A DNA stretch of 64,000 nt from Paraniabella defluvii (GCA_019316985.1 CP079215.1:5704001-5768000), one strand, 5' to 3'; positions 20,863 through 31,979 are shown, counted from the first letter of the stretch. Numbers and translations: made by a program. The notes: generated by a model from the letters alone, not told the origin.

Positions 20863-21308
20863 TTAAGCAATTGGTTTTAAATATTCATACCATAACCCAA
20901 CCACTTCTTCTATTACATTTAGCCTTTATATTTTTGAAAATTGGTTCGACTTTGTAAGAACAGGTACATTAAGCGTACCGCCCCAAAATGAAGTGTGCGT
21001 TTCTTAGCCCTGGGAAACAGCCTAAGTATAGATGGAAGTATCTCAGCCTGATTTAGGATAGGATTGTTAACAAATGTTCCGGGCTTCACCACAATCGATA
21101 AGATTAAAAAAATCTTGTCGATTATTTATTTGCATGAGGTATGAATAGCGAAGCAGTCATAACTGTTTAGCTGGCGCTTTATTTTTACGAAATACTCAAC
21201 TTTGCTTTTGATACAGAAGCAGGTTATTGGTGCTGAATAACAACACTCTTAAATTTTTTCGTAAAATTATGTCTTGTTCCTCAAAAGTTAAATAAGCAAG
21301 ATCTTAAC
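20863..21308. other. Intergenic, nothing recognised
   Basis: About 445 bases between the tRNA terminator and the MocR-type gene. No frame with family signs, and no repeat or clear promoter box found. Confidence 0.4.
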
Positions 21309-22780
21309 ATGACAGTCCAAACATTACCATTCAGTACGCTTATCTCCATCGATCGAAAATCCCCTACTCCGGTATTCAGACAACTCGCAAATGGTTTGAT
21401 TGATTTGATCAGGAAAGAACAACTTAAGGCAGGTTATCAATTGCCGGCAAGTCGGGATATGGCCTCAATGCTGAAAGTAAACCGTACAACGATTGTAGCT
21501 GCATGAAGAATTACAGGCTCAGGGCTGGGTTGAATCTGTGAAACGAAAGGGAAATTTCGTTTCCAAGTACTTACCTATTAGCAGTCCAAAGTCCTTCCAG
21601 TCCCCCATCTGAGCAGGGTTCCCGCCGGGCAACCTAACAAATTTTACAGAACCATCGCCGCTCCACCATCCGGAACAAGGAAATTGATGGCTCACCAAAT
21701 GATGATCAACGATGGTTATCCTGATACCAGAATTGCTCCCTTAGATTTGATAATTGACCGATACCGGTTTCTTTCAAAGAGGATGAATACTTATAATAAA
21801 CTGCTATCTGAAGGCTCGCTGGGAAGCAACTCGTTGAGAACCGAGCTTGCCCTGTTTTTATCTAAGACAAGGGCTTTGGATATAGCCCCGAACAGGTTCT
21901 GGTTACCCATGGCGCACAATTGGCGATCTCCATAGCAGCAGGTATGATCCTTCAGCCAGGCAGCTCGGTTATTGTTGGTGACATGAACTATGTTTTAGCC
22001 GACAGACTTTTTGAGCAGTTGGGTGCCAGGCTTATTAAGGTCAAGGTAGATCAGGATGGGATCGATGTAGAGGCAATAGAAAACATCTGTAAACAAGCAC
22101 GGCCAAGCCTTCTATATATCATTCCCCACCACCATCATCCCACAACGGTAACCTTGAGCGCAGAAAGACGGGTTAAGCTTTTAGACATCATTAAACGCTA
22201 CCAGCTTCCCGTGATCGAAGACGATTACGACTATGATTTCCATTACGAGAATGCCCCGATACTGCCATTGGCCAGCGCAGAACATAATGGTTATGTTCTT
22301 TACATAGGATCTATTTCTAAAACATTGGCACCTACGATCAGGCTGGGATATTTGATTGGAGGAAAGGACTTTGTATGGCAAGCCTCTAAGCTTAAACAAG
22401 TGTTGGACATTCGTGGTGATGCTTTATTCGAAGAATCTGTTGCCCATCTGTTCACAACAGGCGATATGCAGCGGCATCTTAGAAAGTCTCTGAAAGTATA
22501 TAAAAAGAGGCGAGACCAGTTCTGTGAGCTTCTTCAATCTTCTTTGGGAGGTGTCGCCAGGTTTGTCGTGCCCAATGGTGGTATGGCTGTTTGGACCTTA
22601 TTGGATCCCGGATATTCAGTACCCAAGCTTGCAGAAAGATTGGCGACCAACGGCATTTATCTGAATGATGGAAGCCTTCATAAGTATAAAGAAGACGTCA
22701 ACGGGATCAGGTTGGGTTTTGCCTCGTTAAATACAAGTGAAATGCAAACTTTTGCCCAGGTCCTTAAAAAATCCCGTTGA
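21309..22780 (+). CDS. MocR/PdxR-type regulator: GntR HTH fused to an aminotransferase-like domain (frameshifted)
   Basis: About 490 residues. N-terminal winged HTH of GntR type: PVFRQLANGLIDLIRKEQL, AGYQLPASRDMASMLKVNRTT. A class I aminotransferase-like domain follows: RTELALFLSKTRAL, PGSSVIVGDMNYVLA, RPSLLYIIPHHHHPTT, VIEDDYDYDFHYE, and the PLP lysine in GSISKTLAPTIRLGYLI. Frames change near 21500, 21610 and 21915. Regulators of this type usually use PLP or an amino-donor as effector and act on nearby genes; here the convergent NmrA-like gene or upstream genes are candidates only by position. Confidence 0.88.
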
Positions 22781-22805
22781 GCAGGCCCTTCGTATCTATA
22801 AACTA

Positions 22806-23593
22806 TTAGATCATGTCTTCTTTTGATAAGACATAATTGGAAAAACGTATGTTTATTGTTTTTGACCCAGTCACTAAACCTGATCTTACCAGGGAAAAAT
22901 TCACCTGAAGGCACTAACAAAGATCTCGGAATATCTTCAAACATGTACTTATCATTGTCGTTGGCTATTACTATTATATCCGCTCCTTTCTCCCTCAGGT
23001 AACCTTCCACGAAATCAGTCATCAATCCGCCGTCAGGACCGGCTATTTCTACTATCTTGTTTTTAGGCTCCTCCAAAGAAAACCTCACTACATAATCTAC
23101 AACGTCTTCCAATGCTATGGGTTGATAGTCTACTGTTGACACATGTACATTCTTCCCCTCCCCTGAACATCGATAATGGAGCCCACATGTTCGTGGAATT
23201 GAGTTGAGCGGATAATGGTGTACGGTATGCCAGATTCTACCACCGCATCTTCCTGGTGTTTTTTGCTCTAAGATACCCGATATGCTGTGCCCTATCTGTA
23301 CCAACTATCGAAAGGACGAGGTGGTGCCTGATACCAGCAACTTTTACAGCCTTAACCAGATTATTGGCTGCCGTTTTGAAAAAGTTCAAGGCGATTTGCG
23401 CTTCAGGCGATGGAGAATTGGAAAGATCAATTACAATATCAGTTCCCTCTAAAGCATTTGCCAGCCCTTCTCCTGTCAGAATATTGACGCCATTTGACGG
23501 CGTTCCTACAATTACTTCGTTGCCGGTATTTTTCAGTTTTTCACATACGCCTTTACCTACCAGGCCGGTTCCTCCGATTACTAAAATCTTCAT
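22806..23593 (-). CDS. NmrA-like/SDR NAD(P)-binding protein (frameshifted)
   Basis: Atypical SDR, about 262 residues from ATG at 23593. The cofactor loop is ILVIGGTGLVGKGVCEKL, followed by IDLSNSPSPEAQ, HHLVLSIVGTDR, then in a second frame GIPYTIIRSTQFHEHVG and VSTVDYQPIALEDVVDYV. Frame breaks near 23265 and 23170. The C-terminus IRFSNYVLSKEDMI with TAA at 22806 needs a third shift and is less certain. Members bind NAD(P)H and act as reductases or redox sensors; role here unknown. Confidence 0.78.
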
Positions 23594-23886
23594 GACTAAA
23601 ACATTTAAGTAAAAAATTTGTGCAATAGAAACAGACGCCATTAATAAGCAAAGCGGCTGCCGTTTTCAATGTCAAAATAATAGATAAAAATGACGACCCC
23701 GACCATCCAAAAACCAGATTTAAGGCAGTCCAGAGGCCAGGCCAGGTTCTACAGACATTATAGCAGGTGATCGTAAGGAAGTGTCTTTAAGAAAGTCAAC
23801 CTATTCAAACCAGCTAAAAAATAGTTCGACATTTCGCTCATACAGGGTACAAACTTTTGGCAGATAGTAAACCCTTGCAGAAAATA
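23594..23886. other. Intergenic, nothing recognised
   Basis: About 290 bases upstream of the NmrA-like gene with no gene, repeat or clear promoter match. Confidence 0.35.
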
Positions 23887-23916
23887 AAACGGCAATCCTA
23901 TAAAGAATTGCCGTTT
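23887..23916. terminator. Bidirectional terminator hairpin
   Basis: AAACGGCAAT/ATTGCCGTTT stem of 10 bp with a 10-base loop, T run on both strands. It lies downstream of the DUF1508 gene. Confidence 0.75.
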
Positions 23917-24018
23917 TTAATATTCATCCAAAATGCCGGTAATTGATCTGACCGGTCCCGATTGCTGAACTCCTGGAAATACTTCTATTAAGAAGATGTA
24001 AAAGGTTGCACAGATCTT

Positions 24019-24350
24019 TTAAACTGTTTCATCTTCAGTAGCAGCACCGGGTGCATTTTCCTTAACGGATTCAATGCCTCCATCTCTGCCGGCAGCGCTA
24101 TCATACATTTGACTACTTCCGATAACCTGCCCATTACCGGCTTTCAGGTTAAAATGAAATTTACCATTGGCAGCTGTTTTACGATCATAGCTGCCATCAT
24201 CGCCAGCATTCTTTTTACAGATTCGATCCCGTTTTCGCAGCCGGACTTGTTGGCGTAGCCTTCGCTGGTTAATATAACCTGGCCATTCCCGGCCTTTAGA
24301 TTGAACTGAAATTCTCCGTTAGTTCTTTTACTGATTACGAATTTCCCCAT
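24019..24350 (-). CDS. DUF1508 (YegP-like) tandem-domain protein (frameshifted)
   Basis: About 110 residues made of two DUF1508 units. Unit 1: KFVISKRTNGEFQFNLKAGN, GQVILTSEGYANKSG. Unit 2, after a frame change near 24210: NGKFHFNLKAGNGQVIGSSQ, AGRDGGIESVKENAP. ATG at 24350, TAA at 24019. The family is conserved but its role is unknown. Confidence 0.85.
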
Positions 24351-24900
24351 AGATATTTTTTTAGTGATGCACCAATATACACATTATTTATAATATACAG
24401 GTAGTATGATCTTTGCATTTTTGCCACATAATTAAGAAGCGCTAAAGCATCAATAAACATACGCACGCTCTGCAACTCCGTGTAAAGTGCCTGAGCGATT
24501 TGCTTAGCATTCATTTTTAAATAAAATATATTGCCTCGAATTCCAGCGTTCCTTGTAGGATGATAAATATTACTTAACCCCGCCTGCTGCAGTCGGGCAG
24601 GCGCAAGGACGGGAAGACGCAAGGAATTTAAAAATAATGCATGGCGCTGCACTTCTTCCGAAACCTGAGGCTGTTGCTCTTTGAGCAACCTGGCGAAAGC
24701 CATCAGGTATACTGTTGCCATTGCTGCCGGGTCTATCCCCTATTTATGTGAGCATGGCAGTGTAAAAAATGTAATATATTTAGTGGCTATTGTTATAACA
24801 ATCATCACAATAGCCCCATACTACCACTGCAGGTTTTGCTCCGCTTATAAAGGTGGTAGCTGAATTGAAGTAGAAACCAATACAACCTAAACACGCTATT
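24351..24900. other. Intergenic with hairpins and a dispersed repeat
   Basis: About 550 bases without a supported gene. It has a hairpin CGCCTGC/GCAGGCG at 24581-24603 joined to an ACGCAAG-type repeat, GGCTATTGT/ACAATAGCC at 24785-24815, and CTACCAC/GTGGTAG at 24821-24859 in the leader of the next gene. A long minus-strand frame here shows no family signs. Confidence 0.45.
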
Positions 24901-26690
24901 ATGCAAAAGCTCCTCTTTTTCCTTACCATATTTGGCCTGAGCACCGCCTGCAACAGGCTTCCAAAGAAACAGCCTGATTCAACCCAGCAGGGCGCCGCCG
25001 TTATAGGCTGCATGCCTAAAACTACTGATAAAGCCTGGTACACTGCCGGTACAAAGGCACCCCTGTTAACGGGGCTCGAAGGCATTGATTTTAACATTTC
25101 GACTAACAACAAAGAAGCGCAGGCTTATTTTAACCAGGGGATGATGCTGGCCTATGGGTTTAACCACGCAGAAGCAGCCCGCTCCTTTTTGAGGCCAGCC
25201 GGCTGGACTCGACCTGCGCTATGGCCTATTGGGGCTTTGCCTATGTGCTGGGCCCTAACTACAACGCCGGCATGGAAGAAGATAATTACCAGCGTGCCTA
25301 CCAGGCCATTCAAAAAGCCATTGCCTTTGCCGGTAACTGCACCACAAAAGAAAAAGCTTTGATCTCGGCCTTATCAGCACGGTATGTGGCTGCACCTCCC
25401 ACCAACAGGGCTGATCTTGATAAAGCCTATGCTGCGGCCATGCAAAAAGTATATCATACTTATCCTGATGATGCGGATATCAGCGCCTTGTATGCTGAAT
25501 CACTTATGGATATGCACCCCTGGGACCTGTATGATAAAAAAACAAAAATGCCGAAACCCTGGACGCCTGAAATTGTAAACATACTGGAGCAACTGATCCA
25601 ACAATATCCCCAACATCCCGGCGCTCCGCATTTTTATATCCATGCCGTTGAGGCGTCTGCTCAACCAGAACGGGCCTGGCGGCTGCTGACCTGTTAATGA
25701 CCCTTGTTCCGGGGTCAGGGCACCTGGTGCATATGCCTTCGCATATTTATATCTGGACGGGCGACTACCACAGAGGATCGCTGGCCAATATAGCAGCTAT
25801 AAGAGCAGATAGCACGTATATCACTTCCTGCCATGCGCAAGGCGCCTACCCGCTGGCATATTACCCCATAATTATCATTATTTAGCTGCTACCGCAACGC
25901 TTGAAGGTAACGCCAGGCTGGCCTGGGAAGCTGCAAAAAACGTACAGGAAAAAACGGCTAAGGATATTATGCTACAACCAGGGTGGGGAACACTGCAGCA
26001 CTATTATACGGTTCCTTATTTTGTTGCCGTAAAGTTTGCATTGTGGGATAGCATACTGGCCATGCCCCTTCCGGCAAAGGAGCTGATCTATCCCCGCGCT
26101 ATTTTACATTATGCCAGGGGTATGGCTTTTTGGGCAAGCACCAAATAACCAAAGCCGAAAATGAGCTGGGCCGGTTGAAAGAGCTTGCCAGGGACACCGT
26201 ACTAAAAACAATGACCATATGGAACATTAACAATATGCAGGACATTGTACAAATTGCCGTGCATGTGCTTTGCGGGGAGCTATACAAAAACAAAAAGAAT
26301 ATAGCAAAGCCTATAGCGAATACCATAAGGCTATTGCCATTGAAGACAACCTGAATTATAACGAGCCTCCCGATTGGTTTTTTTCTGTACGCCATCATTT
26401 AGGCAGGGCATTGCTTAACGCGGGAAGCTATGCGGAGGCGGAGAAAATATACAGGCAAGACCTGGATACCTGGAAAGAGAACGGTGGGCCTTAAGCGGCT
26501 TGTATGAAGCGCTTCAAAAACAAGGCAAGGCTACCGCAGCAGATGTAAAAAACGTTTTGACAAGGCCTGGCAATATGCGGATACGGATATTAGTGGGATA
26601 CCGAAGAAAAAAAAGAAGGATAGAATGGTGAGCACAATTACATACGGTATAGTAACAGATATGTTGAAGCAAGTTAACCCGCTTCAATGA
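24901..26690 (+). CDS. TPR-repeat lipoprotein (frameshifted)
   Basis: Predicted lipoprotein of about 596 residues. The signal peptide LFFLTIFGLSTAC ends in a lipobox with Cys. TPR-like helices follow: AQAYFNQGMMLAYGFNHAEA, CAMAYWGFAYVLGPNYNAGM, KEKALISALSARY, HPGAPHFYIHAVE, HMPSHIYIWTGDYHRG, YSEYHKAIAIEDNLNYNEP and HLGRALLNAGSYAEAEKIY. Frames change near 25190, 25690, 25880, 26125, 26270, 26490 and 26550. TGA at 26688-26690 is the end in the final frame, with a lysine-rich tail. Envelope protein of unknown role. Confidence 0.78.
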
Positions 26691-26698
26691 AAATTATG

Positions 26699-26751
26699 GC
26701 GGGCTATGTTCTCTTGTTGACAGGAAAGGCTGCACATTATTGTGTTTCACT
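26699..26751 (+). repeat. Imperfect direct repeat, copy A
   Basis: Shares GCTATGTTC, a GGAAAGG core and AATGTGTTTC-like end with 28566-28616, in the same orientation. The two copies bracket two unknown genes. Confidence 0.4.
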
Positions 26752-26905
26752 TACCAGATAAAACTATTTAGACCGTTGAGACAAACATTACCATCGATAA
26801 AATTGCAAAAGCGTTAGTATTTACCCAGGAATCCTTTTGTTTCAGGGATAATAAGAATGTAATCAGTATTTCTATTTAAAATCCCGTTTGTTGTTAAAAA
26901 TTGTA

Positions 26906-27721
26906 TTATCTCTTTATGGTGTCAATAATTTTTCTATTTGATTCATAAAGCTGGATGTAATGCTCCATAAGTGCCTGTTCTCTGCTGGTAAATCCTTTGC
27001 CATACGAATAAGTTATAGTTGAGAAAGTGCCGTCCGCCGCGAATTGAGAGGCTTCTATAATAGCACCTCCAAACCTTTCTTCAATCTTTTTACTAATGAA
27101 ATTTAGATTGTAGCCTTTACTTTCCATATTCAGGATTAATCGACTTTTTATCCAAACCAAAGGCAGACCTTCTGTAGTAGATTTAACATGCTTGTCTGAC
27201 GTAAGTATAATACACTTCTGGTTTTCAATAACTGTATCTTTTTGTTTTTGTAGTCGTCAATCTTGTACTCCTTTAAAAATGGCTCTTCGTTCAATCCCAT
27301 ACCCAGCTGCTTACCATTTCGGGAAAAGAAATTCTCGTGAATGCTATATGGCCGAATTTTAGAAAACGAGTCTAAATCGAATTCTAATCCGTAGCCCTGG
27401 GGTAAACTGGTGATTTGATATTTTCCAACATACATCGAGTCGTCATAATTGTTGCCCCGACTCTCTTTGTTTCCTGAATCTTTGCTGTTAAGATCATTAT
27501 TAAGAGTTAGCCTAATTGTCTCAATCGGCTCCAATACCCACTGTCCTTTAATAAACAATATTTTACTGAGCTTTAAGTCGCCCATTTCCGAATGGATGCT
27601 CAGATTACACTTAACGACAAGCTCCTTCTCTTTTTTGATTCGGAAGTCTGGCTTTGAGAAAGAACCGGGCTCAAAAAAATAAAGCAAATAAAATGAATCT
27701 CACTTGAGCCATTCTTTTCAT
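26906..27721 (-). CDS. Exported protein of unknown function (frameshifted)
   Basis: About 270 residues. ATG at 27721 starts a signal peptide (MAQVRFILFALFF); the frame then shifts in the T run near 27675 to continue as a soluble domain with SIHSEMGDLKLSKILF and FEIDLDSFSK-like strands (residues read EFDLDSFSKIRPYSIHENFF). A second shift near 27160 leads to the C-terminus FISKKIEERFGGAIIEASQF and YGKGFTSREQALMEHYIQLY, ending at 26906. No family recognised. Confidence 0.6.
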
Positions 27722-27802
27722 TACAGTAGATTTACCCGGCCCGCTGTGTCGTCTTTTTATTTGCTTTTTTAACATCTCCAATGATTTTTTTGAAAGTTAT
27801 TT

Positions 27803-28295
27803 TTAACGATATCTACATGATCCGTTTATACCGGTTCCGAAAAAGTTGCCAGCAACAGTAATTCCAAATTGACCATTCACCGTCACCGTTCTCGCAGTAT
27901 CATTTACATTACCATAACCGCTTGTGTAAAGCTCGGTGTAGCTTCCTATCAAAACAGATCCGCCTAAATATGATCCCGTATGCAGTATACTTTGATATTT
28001 TCCACTACCGCCGGCATCTACTGTAACATAATCCTTTGATGTAATATTCCACAGGTTCCATTTGTGTTTAGCAACTGTCCATGTGTATTCATAGGGCGGT
28101 GTGTATGTTTTGGTATGTTGCCCCCACCGTTTGCCAATCAAGCATGTAGGGAACATAATCTGGAGATGTTGGATCTGGTGGAGTAGAACTACTACTTGCA
28201 GGTAATTTTTGAGCAAAACAGAAAAAAGTGGTTAAAGAAAACAATGTAGGCATTAGCAACATCCGGTAAAACCCAGAAAAGGCAATTCTGTTCAT
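27803..28295 (-). CDS. Short exported protein of unknown function (frameshifted)
   Basis: About 164 residues. Signal peptide LLMPTLFSLTTFFCFAQ, a Ser/Pro-rich linker (ASSSSTPPDPTSPD), then a beta-rich part with WTVAKHKWNLWNITSKDYVT, GGSGKYQSILHTGSYLGG and VNGQFGITVAGNFFGTG. One frame change near 28110. Not recognised; possibly a small surface or lectin-like domain, a guess from composition only. Confidence 0.55.
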
Positions 28296-28627
28296 AAGTT
28301 TATTTTTTTAAAGGTTATAAAAAGTGGCAGAATACCACATATTGAAAATAGGCATTTTATTTAATAAAAAACATGAAGTGTAAAGGTCACGATTTGATCC
28401 TACGGTAAGGAATGATTTTTAATTTTTCAAAAGGGTTAGAATTAAAAATAAAAGTCACCGCTCCGATTTCATGGAGCATTTTTTTGCTCTGCTAAGTAAG
28501 GGAATGATGGATTAATATGACTAATAGCAGGTAAACATAGTTTTTTCACCTTCGGATGAAAGCTATTGTGAGCTATGTTCCCATGTTAGTAGGGAAAGGG
28601 CTATGCATTAATGTGTTTCCAAAAAGT
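28296..28627. other. Intergenic with a possible terminator and repeat copy B
   Basis: About 330 bases, AT-rich, without a gene. A short hairpin GCTCC/GGAGC at 28460-28477 followed by a T run may be a plus-strand terminator. The imperfect repeat paired with 26699 lies at 28566-28616. Confidence 0.4.
28566..28616 (+). repeat. Imperfect direct repeat, copy B
   Basis: GAGCTATGTTC, GGGAAAGGGCT and TTAATGTGTTTC match copy A at 26699-26751 with small differences. Confidence 0.4.
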
Positions 28628-29474
28628 TCAAACAACTTCAATGCCTAAACGCAACCAGGTTATTAATCTAGACAAATTTTCCCGTACTATCTCCAACTCT
28701 TTAAATTCTACTTCAAAGCCTTCTTCATACCTGGCGGCGCAATAGGATTTTTGAAGTAAGCGGAATGTGTCCTTCTCTTTTTGCGTTATGCCCCAAAAGC
28801 CTGCCGCCACCTGCGGCGCTAAAAAACTGAGGTACTGGTTGAGGTGGTGAATATTATGAATGCGCAGCTGTAAGCCTGTTTGAGCTTTAATAAAGGCCGT
28901 TAACACCAGCTCTGTAGCCTGGTGGTACATAAAAAGCGCCAGCTTATAGTGTTTGCGAACGGTAAAGAGCTGCGCCCCGGCCATATACTCGTTAAACAGC
29001 GTAATACATTTTTGAAAACCGGCTTGCCCCGTTGGCGGGGTGCTTTCTGCAAGCACATCTTTACGCCACTGTTCCAATTGCGGGTTGGTGTTATAAATAA
29101 CCGGGGCGTTTAATACAACGGTTACTGCAAAAGCATTCTTTTCATGCAGCTCACGTATAAAGCTGCTGGTTTGCATTACCATGCAGCTAACCGTATGGTG
29201 GCGGCTGCAGTTTTGCTCCATTGCTTCCTGGTACATTTTAAGCCGCTTATCATCGCCGGTAATTAATACCAGCAGCCAAAAAGCGCTGGTGTGCGCAGCG
29301 GAAGCGCCGGGTGGTGCAAATATATTTTGAGCTGTATTGAGTTTTTTTGCCTAAAACAAAGATGGTGTTCACCTGTGTAATTGGGGTAATGGTGTCCACC
29401 ACCTTTGTGGCTATGGCTTTATCTGCTTCGGTGAGATAAAGCGCTGTAGGGTTAGCAACGGTTTGCTCTTTCAT
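28628..29474 (-). CDS. HEPN domain protein with an N-terminal nucleotidyltransferase-like region (frameshifted)
   Basis: About 282 residues. The C-terminal HEPN domain is clear: HYKLALFMYHQATELVLTAF, LRIHNIHHLNQYLSFL, CAARYEEGFEVEF. The N-terminal part (QVNTIFVLGKK... AFWLLVLI... SRHHTVSCMVMQTSSFI) has the layout of a minimal nucleotidyltransferase but lacks a clear GSRARG/DxD core, so it may be degenerate. One frame change near 29330. It overlaps the upstream gene by ATGA, so the pair is translationally coupled. HEPN proteins are often RNases in toxin-antitoxin or defence modules; activity here is not shown. Confidence 0.75.
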
Positions 29475-29923
29475 GACTGGTTGTTTTTAGTATGCCGATG
29501 TTTACGGAACCATTTTTTAAACCACCAGTTTTGGTGTTGATCTCTCCACCGGGTATACCGGTTTATCGTTTTGCGATTGCCCTGGCCGGGAAACAGCAGA
29601 CCCACGGCATCCATTTCTTTAAAAAGCTGCCGAATGTCGGCCTCGGTATAATGCTGCTGACCGTAGCCGTGTGCCATAAAATAATTAATGAGGTGCTCTT
29701 TGGCCGCGCCCCTGCCCTCGCGGTTCCAACTGCCGCAGCTTAGGTTATCCATAAAATCGGTGATCATTTCTTTTGGCGTTGTGCCCACCAGGCGGCAGAG
29801 CAGCAGGAAGGGATAGGGCAAAATGAAATGGTAATGGGCAACGCGATCCCAGGCGCCGGTTTGCCATTTGAGCTCTGGCTTGGGTTTGTGTTGTTTTTGT
29901 TGGGGTGTAGGCTTCTTTTTCAT
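29471..29923 (-). CDS. Conserved basic protein paired with the HEPN gene
   Basis: Intact 150 residues, strongly basic at both ends. The N-terminus MKKKPTPQQKQHKPKPELK is disordered; the core reads HFILPYPFLLLCRLVGTTPKEMI, split into short helices; the C-terminus INRYTRWRDQHQNWWFKKWF is rich in Trp, Arg and Lys and might bind nucleic acid. Its stop overlaps the HEPN start by ATGA. No named family recognised; partner role inferred from coupling alone. Confidence 0.65.
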   Translation of the reverse strand: MKKKPTPQQKQHKPKPELKWQTGAWDRVAHYHFILPYPFLLLCRLVGTTPKEMITDFMDNLSCGSWNREGRGAAKEHLINYFMAHGYGQQHYTEADIRQLFKEMDAVGLLFPGQGNRKTINRYTRWRDQHQNWWFKKWFRKHRHTKNNQS

Positions 29924-29941
29924 GGTATATGTTTCTATACC
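29924..29941. promoter_or_regulatory. Inverted repeat between divergent genes (candidate operator)
   Basis: GGTATA and TATACC around a 6-base centre, starting at the first base before the ATG of the minus-strand gene. The divergent XRE regulator at 30061 is a plausible binder. Confidence 0.45.
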
Positions 29942-30029
29942 CTAAATTTCCACCCGCTGCCGTCGCTATCCTAATTGAAAAGGCAATAAATTATTGGGTA
30001 AATGAGGTATTTTAGCGGAACGGTTTGTT

Positions 30030-30037
30030 TACCTTTG
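30030..30037 (+). promoter_or_regulatory. -7 promoter box (TACCTTTG) of the XRE gene
   Basis: TACCTTTG lies 23 bases before the XRE ATG and is followed by an AT-rich leader; no exact TTTG at -33. Confidence 0.55.
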
Positions 30038-30060
30038 AAAAACGTATAAAATAAGATCTT

Positions 30061-30452
30061 ATGGAGAAAACAATACATCAGGGCAGAAATGTAAAACGGT
30101 TTAGGGAAATGCTGGGTATGAAACAGGAAGCTTTGGCTTGGGAATTAGGTGACGATTGGAACCAGCGTAAGATATCATTGCTTGAGCAGAAGGAAGAAAT
30201 TGATGACCCGTTATTAAAGCAAATTGCTGATGTGTTGAAAGTACCAGTGGAGGCCATTAAGAATTTTGATGAAGAAGCTGCTATAAATGTTATTGGCAAT
30301 AGCTACCATGATAACTCCACAAGTAATGTAAACTATCATTGCACGTTTAATCCCATTGATAAAATTGTTGAGCTATATGAAAAGCTGGTGGCGAGTGAAA
30401 AGAGAAAGTGGAGCTGTTGCAGAAGTTACTGGAAAAGGGTGCGGCGAAATAA
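30061..30452 (+). CDS. XRE family HTH regulator (3' frameshift)
   Basis: About 130 residues. HTH near residues 10-60: NVKRFREMLGMKQEALAWEL, RKISLLEQKEEIDDPLL, IADVLKVPVEAIKNF. The C-terminus is a predicted amphipathic helix: after a missing base near 30400 it reads EKVELLQKLLEKGAAK with TAA at 30450-30452. Divergent from the HEPN pair and convergent with cap4, ten bases from its stop. Likely a local repressor. Confidence 0.82.
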
Positions 30453-30461
30453 CGTCTTAAA

Positions 30462-31930
30462 CTAGTATAGCACGAAAGATTCGATATAACCACCACTATT
30501 ACTATTTTCCATAATCTTAACTTCCTTGCAAATTGCATTTAGCTGATGCCCAATAAAGCATGCTCCACTTAATGGTCCAAAATAAAATAACATTAATGTA
30601 TCTGCCCCATTCTCTTTTACAAATGCCCGGGTCTTTGCTTTAATTTGTTCTGAAAATGCCGTAACATCTGCTGCTGTTTGAAAACAAGACGGGCCTAAAT
30701 CAACCGCTGGTCTTAATAAAAGAAGAGCATCAACGCCGCCATGCTCATTTATATATTTCCTTACGTCTAATTCCAATGATCCTGTGACACTTATACCTAC
30801 AGCAACAGTTTTGTTTCCCTGACCAAAAATCTCTCCGTTTTGATTTTCACTAATTACATTGAAACTCCTACTAGGTTGTTCATCAGTCCGCCACATTTTT
30901 TCTTGTTGGTTAACTTCAATGGTGTAACCGGCAACCTGTGAAAACGTATAGCCAAATGCGAACCAAGCTGATAGACGGGCAAAACCACGCGCCCGTATCA
31001 ATGTGGGAGTTACCTCAGTATTTATACGATCTTCTAACAGTCTTAGCTCCGGGAGTAATGTTTTGTTCCAATCCTCTGCATTAATTAATTCATGACCTCC
31101 AATGCCCGCAGTCTCTTTAAAATACTGTCTCCAGTCGAGAATATAATCCGGAGCGAGATCAAACTTCCTGCTTTTAATGGTGACAAAATAGACGGAAGCT
31201 GCTTTTTCAGTATTACTTGGCATATATAGCTTGTGATTAAGTATCTCTTCTTCAAGGACGAGAGTAGAGATATACTCCTTCTTTTCTTTGATCCATTTTT
31301 TAATAATTCCCACTGCTATTAACATCGCATTTTCATCATACTGCAGCCCCAGCAGTTGCATTCGATCAGCAATCATTAGCTTAATTTCATCGGTAAAATT
31401 TCGGCCTAACTGAAATGATATGGATTTAGCAAAAGCATTAAAATTTTCATCAGTAGCGGAATGCGCTTTCTTCCATTTACTTTTTTTTCCTTACCACAAT
31501 CTGATTTTGGTCCTGAATTAAAAAAGAGGTCACTTAAATGTCCATTATCCCCGTTTATACAAATCAATATTTTATCATCTGGATGATAAACCCAATTACT
31601 ATAAAGGATAAGACGGATTTGGTCTTTAGAGTATTGTTTTATTAGCTCGTTCCAAGTTACCCAAAATTTTTCCATTAAGCTTTTACCTTCTCTGGCTGTA
31701 AGTAAGTCCAACATTGAATAGTGGCCTCCTCCAACATGATACTTTATTTGGTAAAAGTCTACAGTTCCATTACTTTTTTCAACGGTTAAATCGTCTACAT
31801 GGCCCGCAAATTCATTTTCCAGTCGTACTCTTTTAACCACATTACCTGTTTTTAATGATAGTACATGATACCAACTTAACAAGTGTTGATAGTCAAATCC
31901 TTTTAATATTGCAGACGTTTGCCCAGCCAT
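30462..31930 (-). CDS. cap4: CBASS effector Cap4: DUF4297-type endonuclease fused to SAVED (frameshifted)
   Basis: About 489 residues. N-terminal DUF4297 nuclease (about residues 1-160): GFDYQHLLSWYHVL, then a restriction-like core LENEFAGHVDDLTV ... DFYQIKYHV with acidic residues and QxK. After a frame change near 31410 the C-terminal SAVED domain follows: NKTVAVGISVTGSLELDV, LLLLRPAVDLGPSCFQ, LMLFYFGPLSGACFIGHQLN and YIESFVLY. In characterised Cap4 proteins the SAVED domain binds a cyclic oligonucleotide and activates unspecific dsDNA cleavage, killing the infected cell. Last gene of the CD-NTase/cap2/cap3 operon. Confidence 0.88.
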
Positions 31931-31979
31931 AAATTTTATCGTGGTTTAAAAATTAATATAGTATTTTTTCGCTCTTTCT

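Noticed and set aside
24335..24721. Long minus-strand open frame of 128 codons
   Set aside because: It runs through an intergenic repeat and hairpin region and overlaps the DUF1508 start; no family motif seen.
26699..28616. Integron-type cassette recombination sites
   Set aside because: The repeats lack the paired core-site layout of attC and no integrase is in the window.
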